64,000 nucleotides of DNA, from positions 434,001-498,000 of the forward strand of contig NZ_JAGFWR010000002.1 in NCBI RefSeq assembly GCF_017599305.1, given 5' to 3'. The stretch comes from Micromonospora antibiotica. Lineage in GTDB: Bacteria > Actinomycetota > Actinomycetes > Mycobacteriales > Micromonosporaceae. A program made the translations under genes and the position numbers. The notes under the pieces are model-generated. The model had not been told where the DNA came from. It saw only the letters and a list, made by a program, of their open reading frames with translations, and did no database searches. Below, piece by piece: positions 25,103 to 32,431 of this stretch (its first letter is position 1; each line of letters begins with the position of its first letter).

Positions 25103-26179
25103 TCAGCGGGAGATCGGTGCGGTGACGACGGCGGTGCCGTCCACCAGGCCCACCGTGACGAAGGCCAGGTCGGCGACCGGCAGCGACAACTCGCCGGTCA
25201 CCTCCTGCGGCCCGGTCGAGGCGGTCCAGTCCCGCACCACGTGCGTGACGCCGTCGCGGGTCACCGCGAACAGCCGGTACCGCAGGCCCTGACGCAGCCC
25301 GGTGGCGGTGATCCGGATGGTGGAGCCGCGCCCCTCGTCGGTGGTGATCGCCACCGACAGGCTCACCCCCTGGGCCGGGGCCTCGCCGGTCGCGGTGAGC
25401 ACCACTGCGCTATGGCCACCGAACCCGGTGACGGCCGCAACGCCACCGGCCAGGACGACGGCCACCAGGGCGGCGGCCACCCCACCCCAGAACAGCATCC
25501 GACGACGCCGGGCCGAATCCGGCCGGGTGCCACCCGTTGCGGACGCCGACCCCGGTCGGTCCCCACCGGGGCGGCTCCCCGACGGCCGGTTCCGGACCGG
25601 ACTGCCGGCGTCGGCACGCGGACCGGTGCCCCGACGAGCGCCACGCCGGGCCGTCCCGGCCGGTTCATCCGCTGCCCTCGGCGGGGTCACCCCGGCGCCC
25701 GGGTCCGCACCGGTGACGGTGGCGACCGGCTCACCCGCGCGGGGTGCGTCGGTGGTGCGGGGCGCTGGGTCGGCGGCGCTGGGTGGGTCGGAGGCGCGGG
25801 TCGGTGGGTCGGGCACAGCGTCGGGCACCGGCTGCCTCGGCACCACAACCGGGGCGGACGCCGCCGGCACGTCGGGGTCGGCAGCCGGTGGCGGCCCGGC
25901 CGGTGGGGCGAGGCCCGGGGCGGGTGTGTGGCCGGCCGGCGGGAGGAACTCCGCCGGTGGCGCGAACTCCGGCAGGCCACCCAGGTCGTCCCAGTCGGCG
26001 GCGGCCAACCCGCCGAGGGCGCTGGTCACGCTGCCCATCTCACCGGCTGCGGACAGGCACTCCCCGCACCCGGCCAGGTGGGCCTCGAAGGCGACCCGGT
26101 CGGTATCGTCGAGCGCGCCGAGCAGATAGAGGGCCAGGGCGGAGTGCTCAGCGGTGGGGTGTTCGCCGCCGGTGCGCAT
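25103..26179 (-). CDS. Zinc-finger anti-sigma factor with extracytoplasmic domain
   Basis: A 358-residue membrane anti-sigma factor. The ATG at 26179 has AAGGAGGG upstream. The N-terminal 75 residues form a ZAS-type domain with the H-x3-C-x2-C pattern (AHLAGCGECLSAAG). A long Pro/Ala/Arg-rich segment follows (about 85-225), then one membrane helix (LFWGGVAAALVAVVLAGGVAAV). The outer C-terminal domain of about 120 residues is beta-rich (VVLTATGEAPAQGVSLSVAITTDEGRGSTIRITATGL) and could sense a wall or redox signal. It should bind and silence the ECF sigma factor encoded just upstream in the same operon. Confidence 0.88.
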   Translation of the reverse strand: MRTGGEHPTAEHSALALYLLGALDDTDRVAFEAHLAGCGECLSAAGEMGSVTSALGGLAAADWDDLGGLPEFAPPAEFLPPAGHTPAPGLAPPAGPPPAADPDVPAASAPVVVPRQPVPDAVPDPPTRASDPPSAADPAPRTTDAPRAGEPVATVTGADPGAGVTPPRAADEPAGTARRGARRGTGPRADAGSPVRNRPSGSRPGGDRPGSASATGGTRPDSARRRRMLFWGGVAAALVAVVLAGGVAAVTGFGGHSAVVLTATGEAPAQGVSLSVAITTDEGRGSTIRITATGLRQGLRYRLFAVTRDGVTHVVRDWTASTGPQEVTGELSLPVADLAFVTVGLVDGTAVVTAPISR

Positions 26180-26222
26180 CACGCCCTCCTTTTCGACCCG
26201 GAGACACCGATGACGGTGTGAC

Positions 26223-26253
26223 GACCCCCGGGACGGTGAGCGTCCGGGGGGTC
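26223..26253 (-). terminator. Intra-operon hairpin between sigma and anti-sigma genes
   Basis: GACCCCCGGGACG (26223-26235) pairs with CGTCCGGGGGGTC (26241-26253) with one G-G mismatch and a five-base loop. It lies in the 100-base gap between sigma stop and anti-sigma start on the same strand. It may act as a partial terminator that sets the sigma to anti-sigma ratio. Confidence 0.5.
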
Positions 26254-26279
26254 GAACGGGAGATCGACACGTCGCGTCA

Positions 26280-26843
26280 TCAGGAGGACTCGGTCGGGCC
26301 GATCGCTGCGTGCAGCGCGCGCACCGCATAGTACGTCCTGGACTTTACCGTACCCTCCGGGATGCCCAGTCGCTGCGCGGCTTCGGCGACCGACGAACCC
26401 TTGTAGTACATCTCGACCAGCACCTCGCGGTGCTCCGGTTTGATCTGTTGCAGCGCCAGCCGGACCGTGTGGGTGCTGACCACCCGGTCCATCTCGTCCT
26501 CGGCCGAGGCGAGCCGGTTGAGGTCGGGGATGGCCACCTCGGGCGGGCGGGACTGCCGGGCGCGCATCGCGTCGATGGCCACGTGCCGGGCGACCGTGTA
26601 GAGCCACGGCGCGATCCGACGCGGGTCCTCGGCCAGGGTCTCCAGGTTGCGCCAGGTGCGTAGGAACGTCTCCTGGACCAGGTCCTCGGCGAGTTCCTGC
26701 CGACCGAGGACCAACCGGGTGAGGAACCGCAGCAGCGGCCCCCGGTACTGCTCGTGGATCGCCCGCATCAGGGCCTCGGGGGAGGCCCGTTCGGTCGCCG
26801 CGTCGCCGGTCACCCCGGGCGCTTCGTTGGGCACCGCCGACAC
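26280..26843 (-). CDS. ECF RNA polymerase sigma factor
   Basis: A 187-residue ECF sigma factor. Region 2 is clear (LLRFLTRLVLGRQELAEDLVQETFLRTWRN; PWLYTVARHVAIDAMRAR) and region 4 has the DNA-binding helix (KPEHREVLVEMYYKGSSVAEAAQRLGIPEGTVKSRTYYAVRAL). The GTG at 26843 is preferred because GGGGGAGG lies six bases upstream; the open frame continues further but without coding character. It is followed by its likely zinc-finger anti-sigma factor. The layout resembles mycobacterial SigL-RslA type pairs. The stimulus is unknown. Confidence 0.92.
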   Translation of the reverse strand: MSAVPNEAPGVTGDAATERASPEALMRAIHEQYRGPLLRFLTRLVLGRQELAEDLVQETFLRTWRNLETLAEDPRRIAPWLYTVARHVAIDAMRARQSRPPEVAIPDLNRLASAEDEMDRVVSTHTVRLALQQIKPEHREVLVEMYYKGSSVAEAAQRLGIPEGTVKSRTYYAVRALHAAIGPTESS

Positions 26844-27055
26844 AGAACGCCTCCCCCTGACGTACGGGTCGTGCCCGTACGGCCGCGCCGTCGTCTCGAC
26901 GTCGAGCCCGCCTAGGAAGAGAGCATAACCGTGCTCATCGGACGGTCCACCAGGCCATCGTGTGGCCGGTCGGAACCGTCGGTGCAGGGTGGTGGACGCC
27001 GTGGCCCCGACGCACCGGTCGGGATGCTCCACGGGGGCGAGGAGGGTGGCCGGGC

Positions 27056-28744
27056 TCATCGGGTGAAACGCAGCCAGCGGACGTTGACGAACTCCTCGGG
27101 TTGCCCACTGGCGAAGGTCAGGTAGACGTCGTGCACACCGGTCACCGGGGCGAGGTTGCCCGGCACGGTGACCCAGCTCTGCCAACCACCGGTGCCGGCC
27201 ACCGCGATGCTGCCTACCGGTGGCAGGCCCGGGGCGTCGAGGCGTACCTCGATCAGACCCGACACCCCCTGCGGGGCACCGGAGGCCACCCGCAGCTGGA
27301 ACTGCGTCGCCGGCTCACGGCCGAAGTCGACCCCCCGGTAGCCGGCCCAGTCGCCGTGGGCGAGGAACCCCAGGTGCTCGCCGCCCTCGCTGGACGGTTC
27401 CGTCCGGACGCCCTGCTGCCGGTCGAAGCCCGCCGCCGCGATCTCCTGGCCCACGCCCCGCTGCCCGGCGACGACGACCGGGGCCGGCTCGACGACCACC
27501 GGTGCCGGCTCGCCGACGACCGGTGCCCGCTCGACGACCACCGGGCCGCCGGCCTGCTGTGGCGGGGCCTCCCCCGGACCGGCGCCGAACGGGGTCAGGG
27601 TGACAGTCACCTCGTGCGGTGCGGTGTCCTGGATGTACGACGCGTCGTCGGCCACGTCGTCGAAGGGGAAACCGTACGCCCGGCCGTCGGCGCTGTGCCG
27701 GTGCAGCACCCGGGCGTAGTGGTTGGTCACCGGGTGCTGGTAGTAGGCGTCCCGGTTGGTGGTCGGCTGGTCGGGCTGGTCGAGCACCGACCGGTTCAAC
27801 CCGGCCCCGATGATCGCCGCCACCGGCCCGTAGTGCCCGTCGTTGGGCGCGGCGAGCGCCCCGTCGCAGTGGAACACGTTCAACGTCGAGGGCCGGTCGA
27901 ACGACCGCGCCCCGTCGTCGAAGGTCAACCGCCCGTCGACCACCCGCCCCCGGTAGCTGCCCAACGGACCTCTGACGCGCAGCTCGGAGCGGCTGTAGCG
28001 GTCCCAGGTCTCGGCGATGTAGCCGTCGAGGTACCCCGGGTCGAAGCGGCCCGTCTCGATGCCCTTGCCGGGGGCGATGACGCGCAACCCGTCGCCGACC
28101 ACCAACCGTTCGAACCCGGGCTGGCGGGCCAGCTCGGCGAAGATCGCGTCCCGGCCGCCGTCGACCAGCTTGCCGGTGGCCTGCTCCACGTCGCCGTGCA
28201 ACCGGATCGACATCGGAATGCTGAACATGTCCACCATGGTGGTGTTGCAGAACATCCCGCTCGCGTTGTACGTGAACTCGCAGCAGTCGTGCAGCACCCC
28301 GAAGCTCGGGTCGTCCGCCACCCAGCCGACCGGGTACTGCAACGCCGGCCGCCCGTTGCCGTCGGTGACGACCGTGAACCTCAGGTGACCGTCGATGGCG
28401 AAGTAGATCCGGCCCGACATCATCGGCAGGACGAACCGGGTCACGCCGGAGCCGGCCAGCGGCACCCCGATGTCGGCGACGCCGTCCGGTCCGTTGTGCG
28501 CCGGGTCGGCCGGCGTGAAGATCCCGCTCTCCCGGACGTAGCCCATCGCGCCGGTCTCCGCGTGGGTGCCGACGACGTACATCCGGATCGCCGAGTTGGC
28601 GAACCGGCCTGTGCTGTTCACCACGTTCAACGGCAGGCCGCCCGAGGCCCGCGCCCGGGAGATCAACGGGGCCGCCACCAGCGGCACACCGACCACGGCG
28701 GCACCCGCGAGTCCCATCCCGAGTATCCTGCGGCGAGTCAGCAT
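27056..28744 (-). CDS. Secreted GH64 beta-1,3-glucanase with CBM6
   Basis: A 562-residue exported enzyme that should release oligosaccharides from beta-1,3-glucan such as laminarin or fungal wall. The N-terminus (TRRRILGMGLAGAAVVGVPLVAAP) has a twin-arginine look. Residues about 35-385 form the GH64 thaumatin-like domain (LNVVNSTGRFANSAIRMYVVGTH; SGRIYFAIDGHLRF; CCEFTYNASGMFCNTTMVDMFSIPMSI; FHCDGALAAPNDGHYGPVAAIIGAGLNR). A repeated Val/Glu/Pro linker (VVVERAPVVGEPAPVVVEPAP) leads to a C-terminal CBM6 (GVDFGREPATQFQLRVASG; GGWQSWVTVPG; DVYLTFASGQPEEFVNVRWLRF). It is a single gene divergent from the lysozyme-like lectin gene. Confidence 0.9.
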   Translation of the reverse strand: MLTRRRILGMGLAGAAVVGVPLVAAPLISRARASGGLPLNVVNSTGRFANSAIRMYVVGTHAETGAMGYVRESGIFTPADPAHNGPDGVADIGVPLAGSGVTRFVLPMMSGRIYFAIDGHLRFTVVTDGNGRPALQYPVGWVADDPSFGVLHDCCEFTYNASGMFCNTTMVDMFSIPMSIRLHGDVEQATGKLVDGGRDAIFAELARQPGFERLVVGDGLRVIAPGKGIETGRFDPGYLDGYIAETWDRYSRSELRVRGPLGSYRGRVVDGRLTFDDGARSFDRPSTLNVFHCDGALAAPNDGHYGPVAAIIGAGLNRSVLDQPDQPTTNRDAYYQHPVTNHYARVLHRHSADGRAYGFPFDDVADDASYIQDTAPHEVTVTLTPFGAGPGEAPPQQAGGPVVVERAPVVGEPAPVVVEPAPVVVAGQRGVGQEIAAAGFDRQQGVRTEPSSEGGEHLGFLAHGDWAGYRGVDFGREPATQFQLRVASGAPQGVSGLIEVRLDAPGLPPVGSIAVAGTGGWQSWVTVPGNLAPVTGVHDVYLTFASGQPEEFVNVRWLRFTR

Positions 28745-28952
28745 CACAGCTCCGATCGACGACGGCCATCGCCGCCGGCACCCGGTGTGACATCGGCCGG
28801 GCCCGGCGGTAGCCACGTTGACGGCCCGGTATCCCCCTCGGTTCAATGTCGACCGGACCAAAATCATCCGATCCGATCCGAGCCCGGTGAACCAAGGACA
28901 TCGCGCGTCCGTCACCACAGCGATGCCGTCACGCCGGAAGGGACACCTCCCC

Positions 28953-30530
28953 GTGAAATCCGATCACCCCTCCTTACGCTCCCGACTGGGGTCGATCCCC
29001 CGTCGGACCGTTGCCGGCCTGGTCGCCGGCCTGGCCGTACTGTCCACGGTGGTGGCCGCCATCGGCTGGGGCGCGGCCTCGGCCCGGGACGACGACCTGA
29101 CCGGTCGCCCCGTCTCCACGGAACACCTGACGACCATCCAGGCCGCCGCCCGGTCCTGCCCGACGCTCACCCCGGCCCGGCTGGCCGGTCAGCTGATGGC
29201 CGAATCAGGGTTGGACGGCCGGGCCACCCGGACCGCCTCCGGTGGTCAGGGCATCGCCGGTCTCGACGCCGCCGCGTGGAAGTCGTGGGCGCCGTGGCCC
29301 GGTGCGGAACGCTCCGATCCCGCCGCCAACATCCTCGCCCTGGCGCACCTCATGTGTGACCTCAACGGGCAGGTCCGGCTGGCGAACGTGCCCGGTGAGG
29401 CCTGGCGGCTGTCCCTGGCCGCGTTCCACACCGGCCTCGACGAGGTACGTGACGCCAAGGGGGTGCCCGCCGACGCCGTCGAGTACGTCGACCAGGCCAG
29501 CGGGTACGCCGCCTACTACGGCAAGCTGACCGCGTTCGGCGGTTCCGGTCAGCCCCGCCCGTCGGGCGGTGTCCAGCAGCCCAAGGCGGTGCCCGGCGGT
29601 TACACCGCGCTCGTGGTCCGGGCCGGCTCGGTCTGCCCGGAGGTCACGCCCCCGCTGGTCGCCGCGCAGCTGATGGCGTTGTCCGGCTTCGACGTCAACC
29701 TGCTCGGCCCCGAGGGTCAGCGGGGCGTCGCACAGTTCCGCCCCGAGGTCTGGCAGGCGTACGGCCCGACCGACACCTCGGCCTGGGACCCGCAGGCGGC
29801 GATCCCGGCGGCCGGTGCCGCCCTGTGCGGGCTGCACCGGGAACTGTCGGGGCTGGAGGGCGACCCGTCCCTGTTGGCGCTGGCCGCGTACCGCAACGGT
29901 CCCGCCGCCGTCCGGCAGTCCGGCGGGGACCTCGACGCCGGGACGCAGGCGTTCCTGCGGACCGTACGGGAACACACCGACTACTACGCCCTCGACAGCC
30001 GGCTCCGGGCGGCGGCGTCGCCGTCGCCCAGTCCGTCGCCCACGCCGAGCCCGACGCCGTCGCCCACCCCGAGCGGCAGCCCGGCCGCCCCGACGACGCC
30101 CCCCGCGAGCCCGCCGGGCAAGAAGCCCACGCCGGCACCGACCCGGCCGGCCGGCACGAAGCAACTGGTGGGCAAGGAGACCGGGCTGTGCGTCACCGCC
30201 GGCACCAGCGACGGGGTACGCGCCGTGCTGAGCAAGTGTCGGGAGGAGAAGTCGCAGTGGTGGGACTTCCGATCCGACGGCACCGTCCGGGCCAACGGAC
30301 TCTGCCTCGACGTGGCCTGGGGTGAGAAGAAGGACGGCACCCCCGTGCAGGTCGCCGTGTGCAGCGGCAACCCGGCCCAGAAGTGGGAGTGGATCAAGCA
30401 GAACGACCGCACGTCCCTGTTCAACCGGGAGACCGACCGGTGCCTGGACGTCGACGGCCACGGGGTGGGCGCCCCGATGATGTCCTGGATCTGCGTGTTC
30501 AACCCCAAGCAGACCTTCACCCGGCGCTAG
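28953..30530 (+). CDS. Secreted protein with two lysozyme-like domains and a ricin-type lectin
   Basis: A 525-residue secreted wall-active protein. GTG 28953 is preferred (GGAAGGGA nine bases upstream, followed by a signal anchor LVAGLAVLSTVVAAIGWGAAS); ATG 28923 is an alternative. Domain 1 (about 60-195) has the lytic-transglycosylase signature with the catalytic Glu84 kept (LMAESGLDG). Domain 2 (about 215-345) is a diverged copy in which that position is Leu243 (LMALSGFDV). A Ser/Pro/Thr linker follows (about 355-400), then a ricin-B beta-trefoil with QxW-like motifs (SQWWDF; AQKWEWI). The lectin may hold it at cell-wall sugars. Confidence 0.87.
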   Translation: MKSDHPSLRSRLGSIPRRTVAGLVAGLAVLSTVVAAIGWGAASARDDDLTGRPVSTEHLTTIQAAARSCPTLTPARLAGQLMAESGLDGRATRTASGGQGIAGLDAAAWKSWAPWPGAERSDPAANILALAHLMCDLNGQVRLANVPGEAWRLSLAAFHTGLDEVRDAKGVPADAVEYVDQASGYAAYYGKLTAFGGSGQPRPSGGVQQPKAVPGGYTALVVRAGSVCPEVTPPLVAAQLMALSGFDVNLLGPEGQRGVAQFRPEVWQAYGPTDTSAWDPQAAIPAAGAALCGLHRELSGLEGDPSLLALAAYRNGPAAVRQSGGDLDAGTQAFLRTVREHTDYYALDSRLRAAASPSPSPSPTPSPTPSPTPSGSPAAPTTPPASPPGKKPTPAPTRPAGTKQLVGKETGLCVTAGTSDGVRAVLSKCREEKSQWWDFRSDGTVRANGLCLDVAWGEKKDGTPVQVAVCSGNPAQKWEWIKQNDRTSLFNRETDRCLDVDGHGVGAPMMSWICVFNPKQTFTRR

Positions 30531-30547
30531 CTGGCCGGCACCACCGG

Positions 30548-30586
30548 TGCCCGGTGGCCCGCCCACAGGGGGTGGGCCACCGGGCA
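30548..30586. terminator. Perfect hairpin between convergent genes
   Basis: TGCCCGGTGGCCC (30548-30560) pairs with GGGCCACCGGGCA (30574-30586). It separates the lysozyme/lectin gene from the leftward pseudo-mycosin gene. Confidence 0.8.
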
Positions 30587-30658
30587 TCCGCCGTACCGAC
30601 CTGGTCCGCCCGGCCGGTCGGACGTCGACCGACCGGCGTCGGGCCGCCCGGTGTCGGC

Positions 30659-32149
30659 TCAGCCGGCGAACCGGCGGCGACGCAGGCGCAGCCCGAAGAC
30701 AACGCCGGCGCCGCAGAGCAACGCGATGCCGAGGATGACGGCCAGCGCCGCGCCGGTGCTGCCCTGCTGCTGGCTGGCCACCTGGTTGCGGTCGTCCACC
30801 GCCACCGACACCGAGGCGGCCGGGTTGATCATGCCGGAGCCGTACTTGGCGTCGGGGGCCGTGCCGATCGCGTCGGCGGTGCCGCGGATCCGCTCCTTGA
30901 CCTGCGCGGCGGTCAGGTCGGGCTGGGCCGCCCGGATCAGCGCCGCCTGCCCGGCCACGAACGCCACGGCGAACTCGGTGCCGGTGTTGCTGACCGCCCG
31001 GCCGCCGCCGACGCCGAGGCTCGCCACGTCCACCCCGGGCGCGACCACCTCGACCGCGCCCGCCACGTACTGCTCGGCGAGCTGGTCACCGGCCCCGACC
31101 CCGCCGGTGAACAGCAGCGCCCCACCTCCGGACCGGCCGGCCGGGGACGGCGGCGTCACCGCCTTGGTCGGCGCACCGGCCACCAGCAGGACGTCGTGGT
31201 CGAGGGCGGTGGCCACGGAGGACGCCACCGCCGGGTCACCGAGGTCGACGTGCGAGCCGACCGCGACGACCGAAGCACCGGCGCTGACCGCCACCTCGAT
31301 GGCGTTCGCCGCGTCGGCCGCCCGGGCGGCACCCGACCCGCGTACCACCCGCACGGGCAGGATGGTGGCGTCCGGGGCGATGCCGACCGGGCTACCGTCG
31401 ACACTGCTGTCACCGGCGATGATGCCCGCCATCGCGGTGCCGCTGCCCAGGCAGTCGGTGTCCCCACGCCCGTTGCCGACCGTGACGTCCGCGCCGACCG
31501 CGACCCGGCCGCTGAGCTGCTGCACGCTCGCGTCGACACCGCTGTCGACCACCGCCACCTTGACCCCGTTGCCCCGGGTCAGGGTCCAGGCGCTGTCGGC
31601 GGCCATCCGCAGCTGCGCCCAGTCCGAACGGCTGCTCGACCCCGTCGTGGCGGTGCACTTCGGGCCGGCACCCCCGGGGCGGGGGCTGGCGCCCGTACGG
31701 CTCGGGCTCGGCGTCGGGGGCGGGGTCGGGCTGGCGGCGCCGGGTGTGGGACCGGCCGCGCCGGAGGGCCGGGCCGTCGGGGTGGGCCGCTTCCCCGCCG
31801 GGAGCTGGCCGTACGTCACCCCCTCACCGGCCGCGTCCCACGGCAGCACCAACTGCCAGCCGGCCTTCAACCGGCCCGGGTCGGTCAGCCGGGACCCGTC
31901 CGGCTGCACCCGTCCCGTGTTCAGGTGGTAGATCTCCGCGGACCGCTCACCGCTGCCGAGGAACCGTCGTGCGATCGCCGTCAGGCTCTCCGGCTGGCCC
32001 TGGTACTGCGCCGCGACCACGTAGAACTTCACGTAGGGCTGCGGATCGTTGGTGGCCTTCGCCACAGCCGGCCCGGTCAGCGCCATGAGCACGCAGCCAG
32101 CCATCGCCACCGCGAGCAGGCGGGCAAGGATCGAGCGCTTCGCCAGCAC
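30659..32149 (-). CDS. Mycosin-like subtilase with lost catalytic residues (pseudoprotease)
   Basis: A 496-residue exported membrane protein. GTG 32149 is preferred (GAAGGGGG upstream, clean signal peptide VLAKRSILARLLAVAMAGC); ATG 32173 is possible. After the signal comes a LysM-like module (about 40-110: LTAIARRFLGSGERSAEIYHLNTGRVQPDG; LKAGWQLVLP), a Pro/Thr linker, then an S8 domain like type VII secretion mycosins and a C-terminal membrane helix. The catalytic Asp202 is kept (VAVVDSGVD), but the His position is Ser236 (LGSGTAMAG) and the nucleophile position is Glu392 (GTEFA). The usual GN of the oxyanion site also reads AP. The protein is therefore probably not a protease. It is divergent from the unknown 714-residue gene. 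Confidence 0.88.
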   Translation of the reverse strand: MLAKRSILARLLAVAMAGCVLMALTGPAVAKATNDPQPYVKFYVVAAQYQGQPESLTAIARRFLGSGERSAEIYHLNTGRVQPDGSRLTDPGRLKAGWQLVLPWDAAGEGVTYGQLPAGKRPTPTARPSGAAGPTPGAASPTPPPTPSPSRTGASPRPGGAGPKCTATTGSSSRSDWAQLRMAADSAWTLTRGNGVKVAVVDSGVDASVQQLSGRVAVGADVTVGNGRGDTDCLGSGTAMAGIIAGDSSVDGSPVGIAPDATILPVRVVRGSGAARAADAANAIEVAVSAGASVVAVGSHVDLGDPAVASSVATALDHDVLLVAGAPTKAVTPPSPAGRSGGGALLFTGGVGAGDQLAEQYVAGAVEVVAPGVDVASLGVGGGRAVSNTGTEFAVAFVAGQAALIRAAQPDLTAAQVKERIRGTADAIGTAPDAKYGSGMINPAASVSVAVDDRNQVASQQQGSTGAALAVILGIALLCGAGVVFGLRLRRRRFAG

Positions 32150-32232
32150 TGGGTGTCCCCCTTCAGTCACCATGGCCGAGCGTCACCGGCCTTCACCGTC
32201 TATTGCGGATCAGCGGCGAGTTCGTTCAAATC

Positions 32233-32247
32233 AATCTGAACCAGATT
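32233..32247. promoter_or_regulatory. AATCTG-AAC-CAGATT dyad in the shared divergent promoter region
   Basis: AATCTG (32233-32238) and CAGATT (32242-32247) are a perfect 6-bp dyad across AAC, within a locally AT-rich stretch between the pseudo-mycosin gene and the divergent 714-residue gene. The position suits a shared operator; no regulator is encoded next to it. Confidence 0.4.
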
Positions 32248-32431
32248 TCCATGATCCTCGTCATGAGGTCTGCCGAGAGTACCGGCCGACGATGACGGGA
32301 AGATCTCCTCGGGCCGTCCCCCCGATGGGAGCGGATGACCGGTGGGCAGCCGACGGTCCACCGCCGACGGTGGCGACGACGACCGAGGGGACCGGGCCGT
32401 CAGGCCCGGTGGAGACGAAGGTGGGGCGGCG

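Noticed and set aside
25744..25900. Repetitive GGTGGGTCGG-like stretch that could be taken for a noncoding repeat
   Set aside because: It is the Pro/Ala/Asp-rich linker of the anti-sigma factor read on the other strand.
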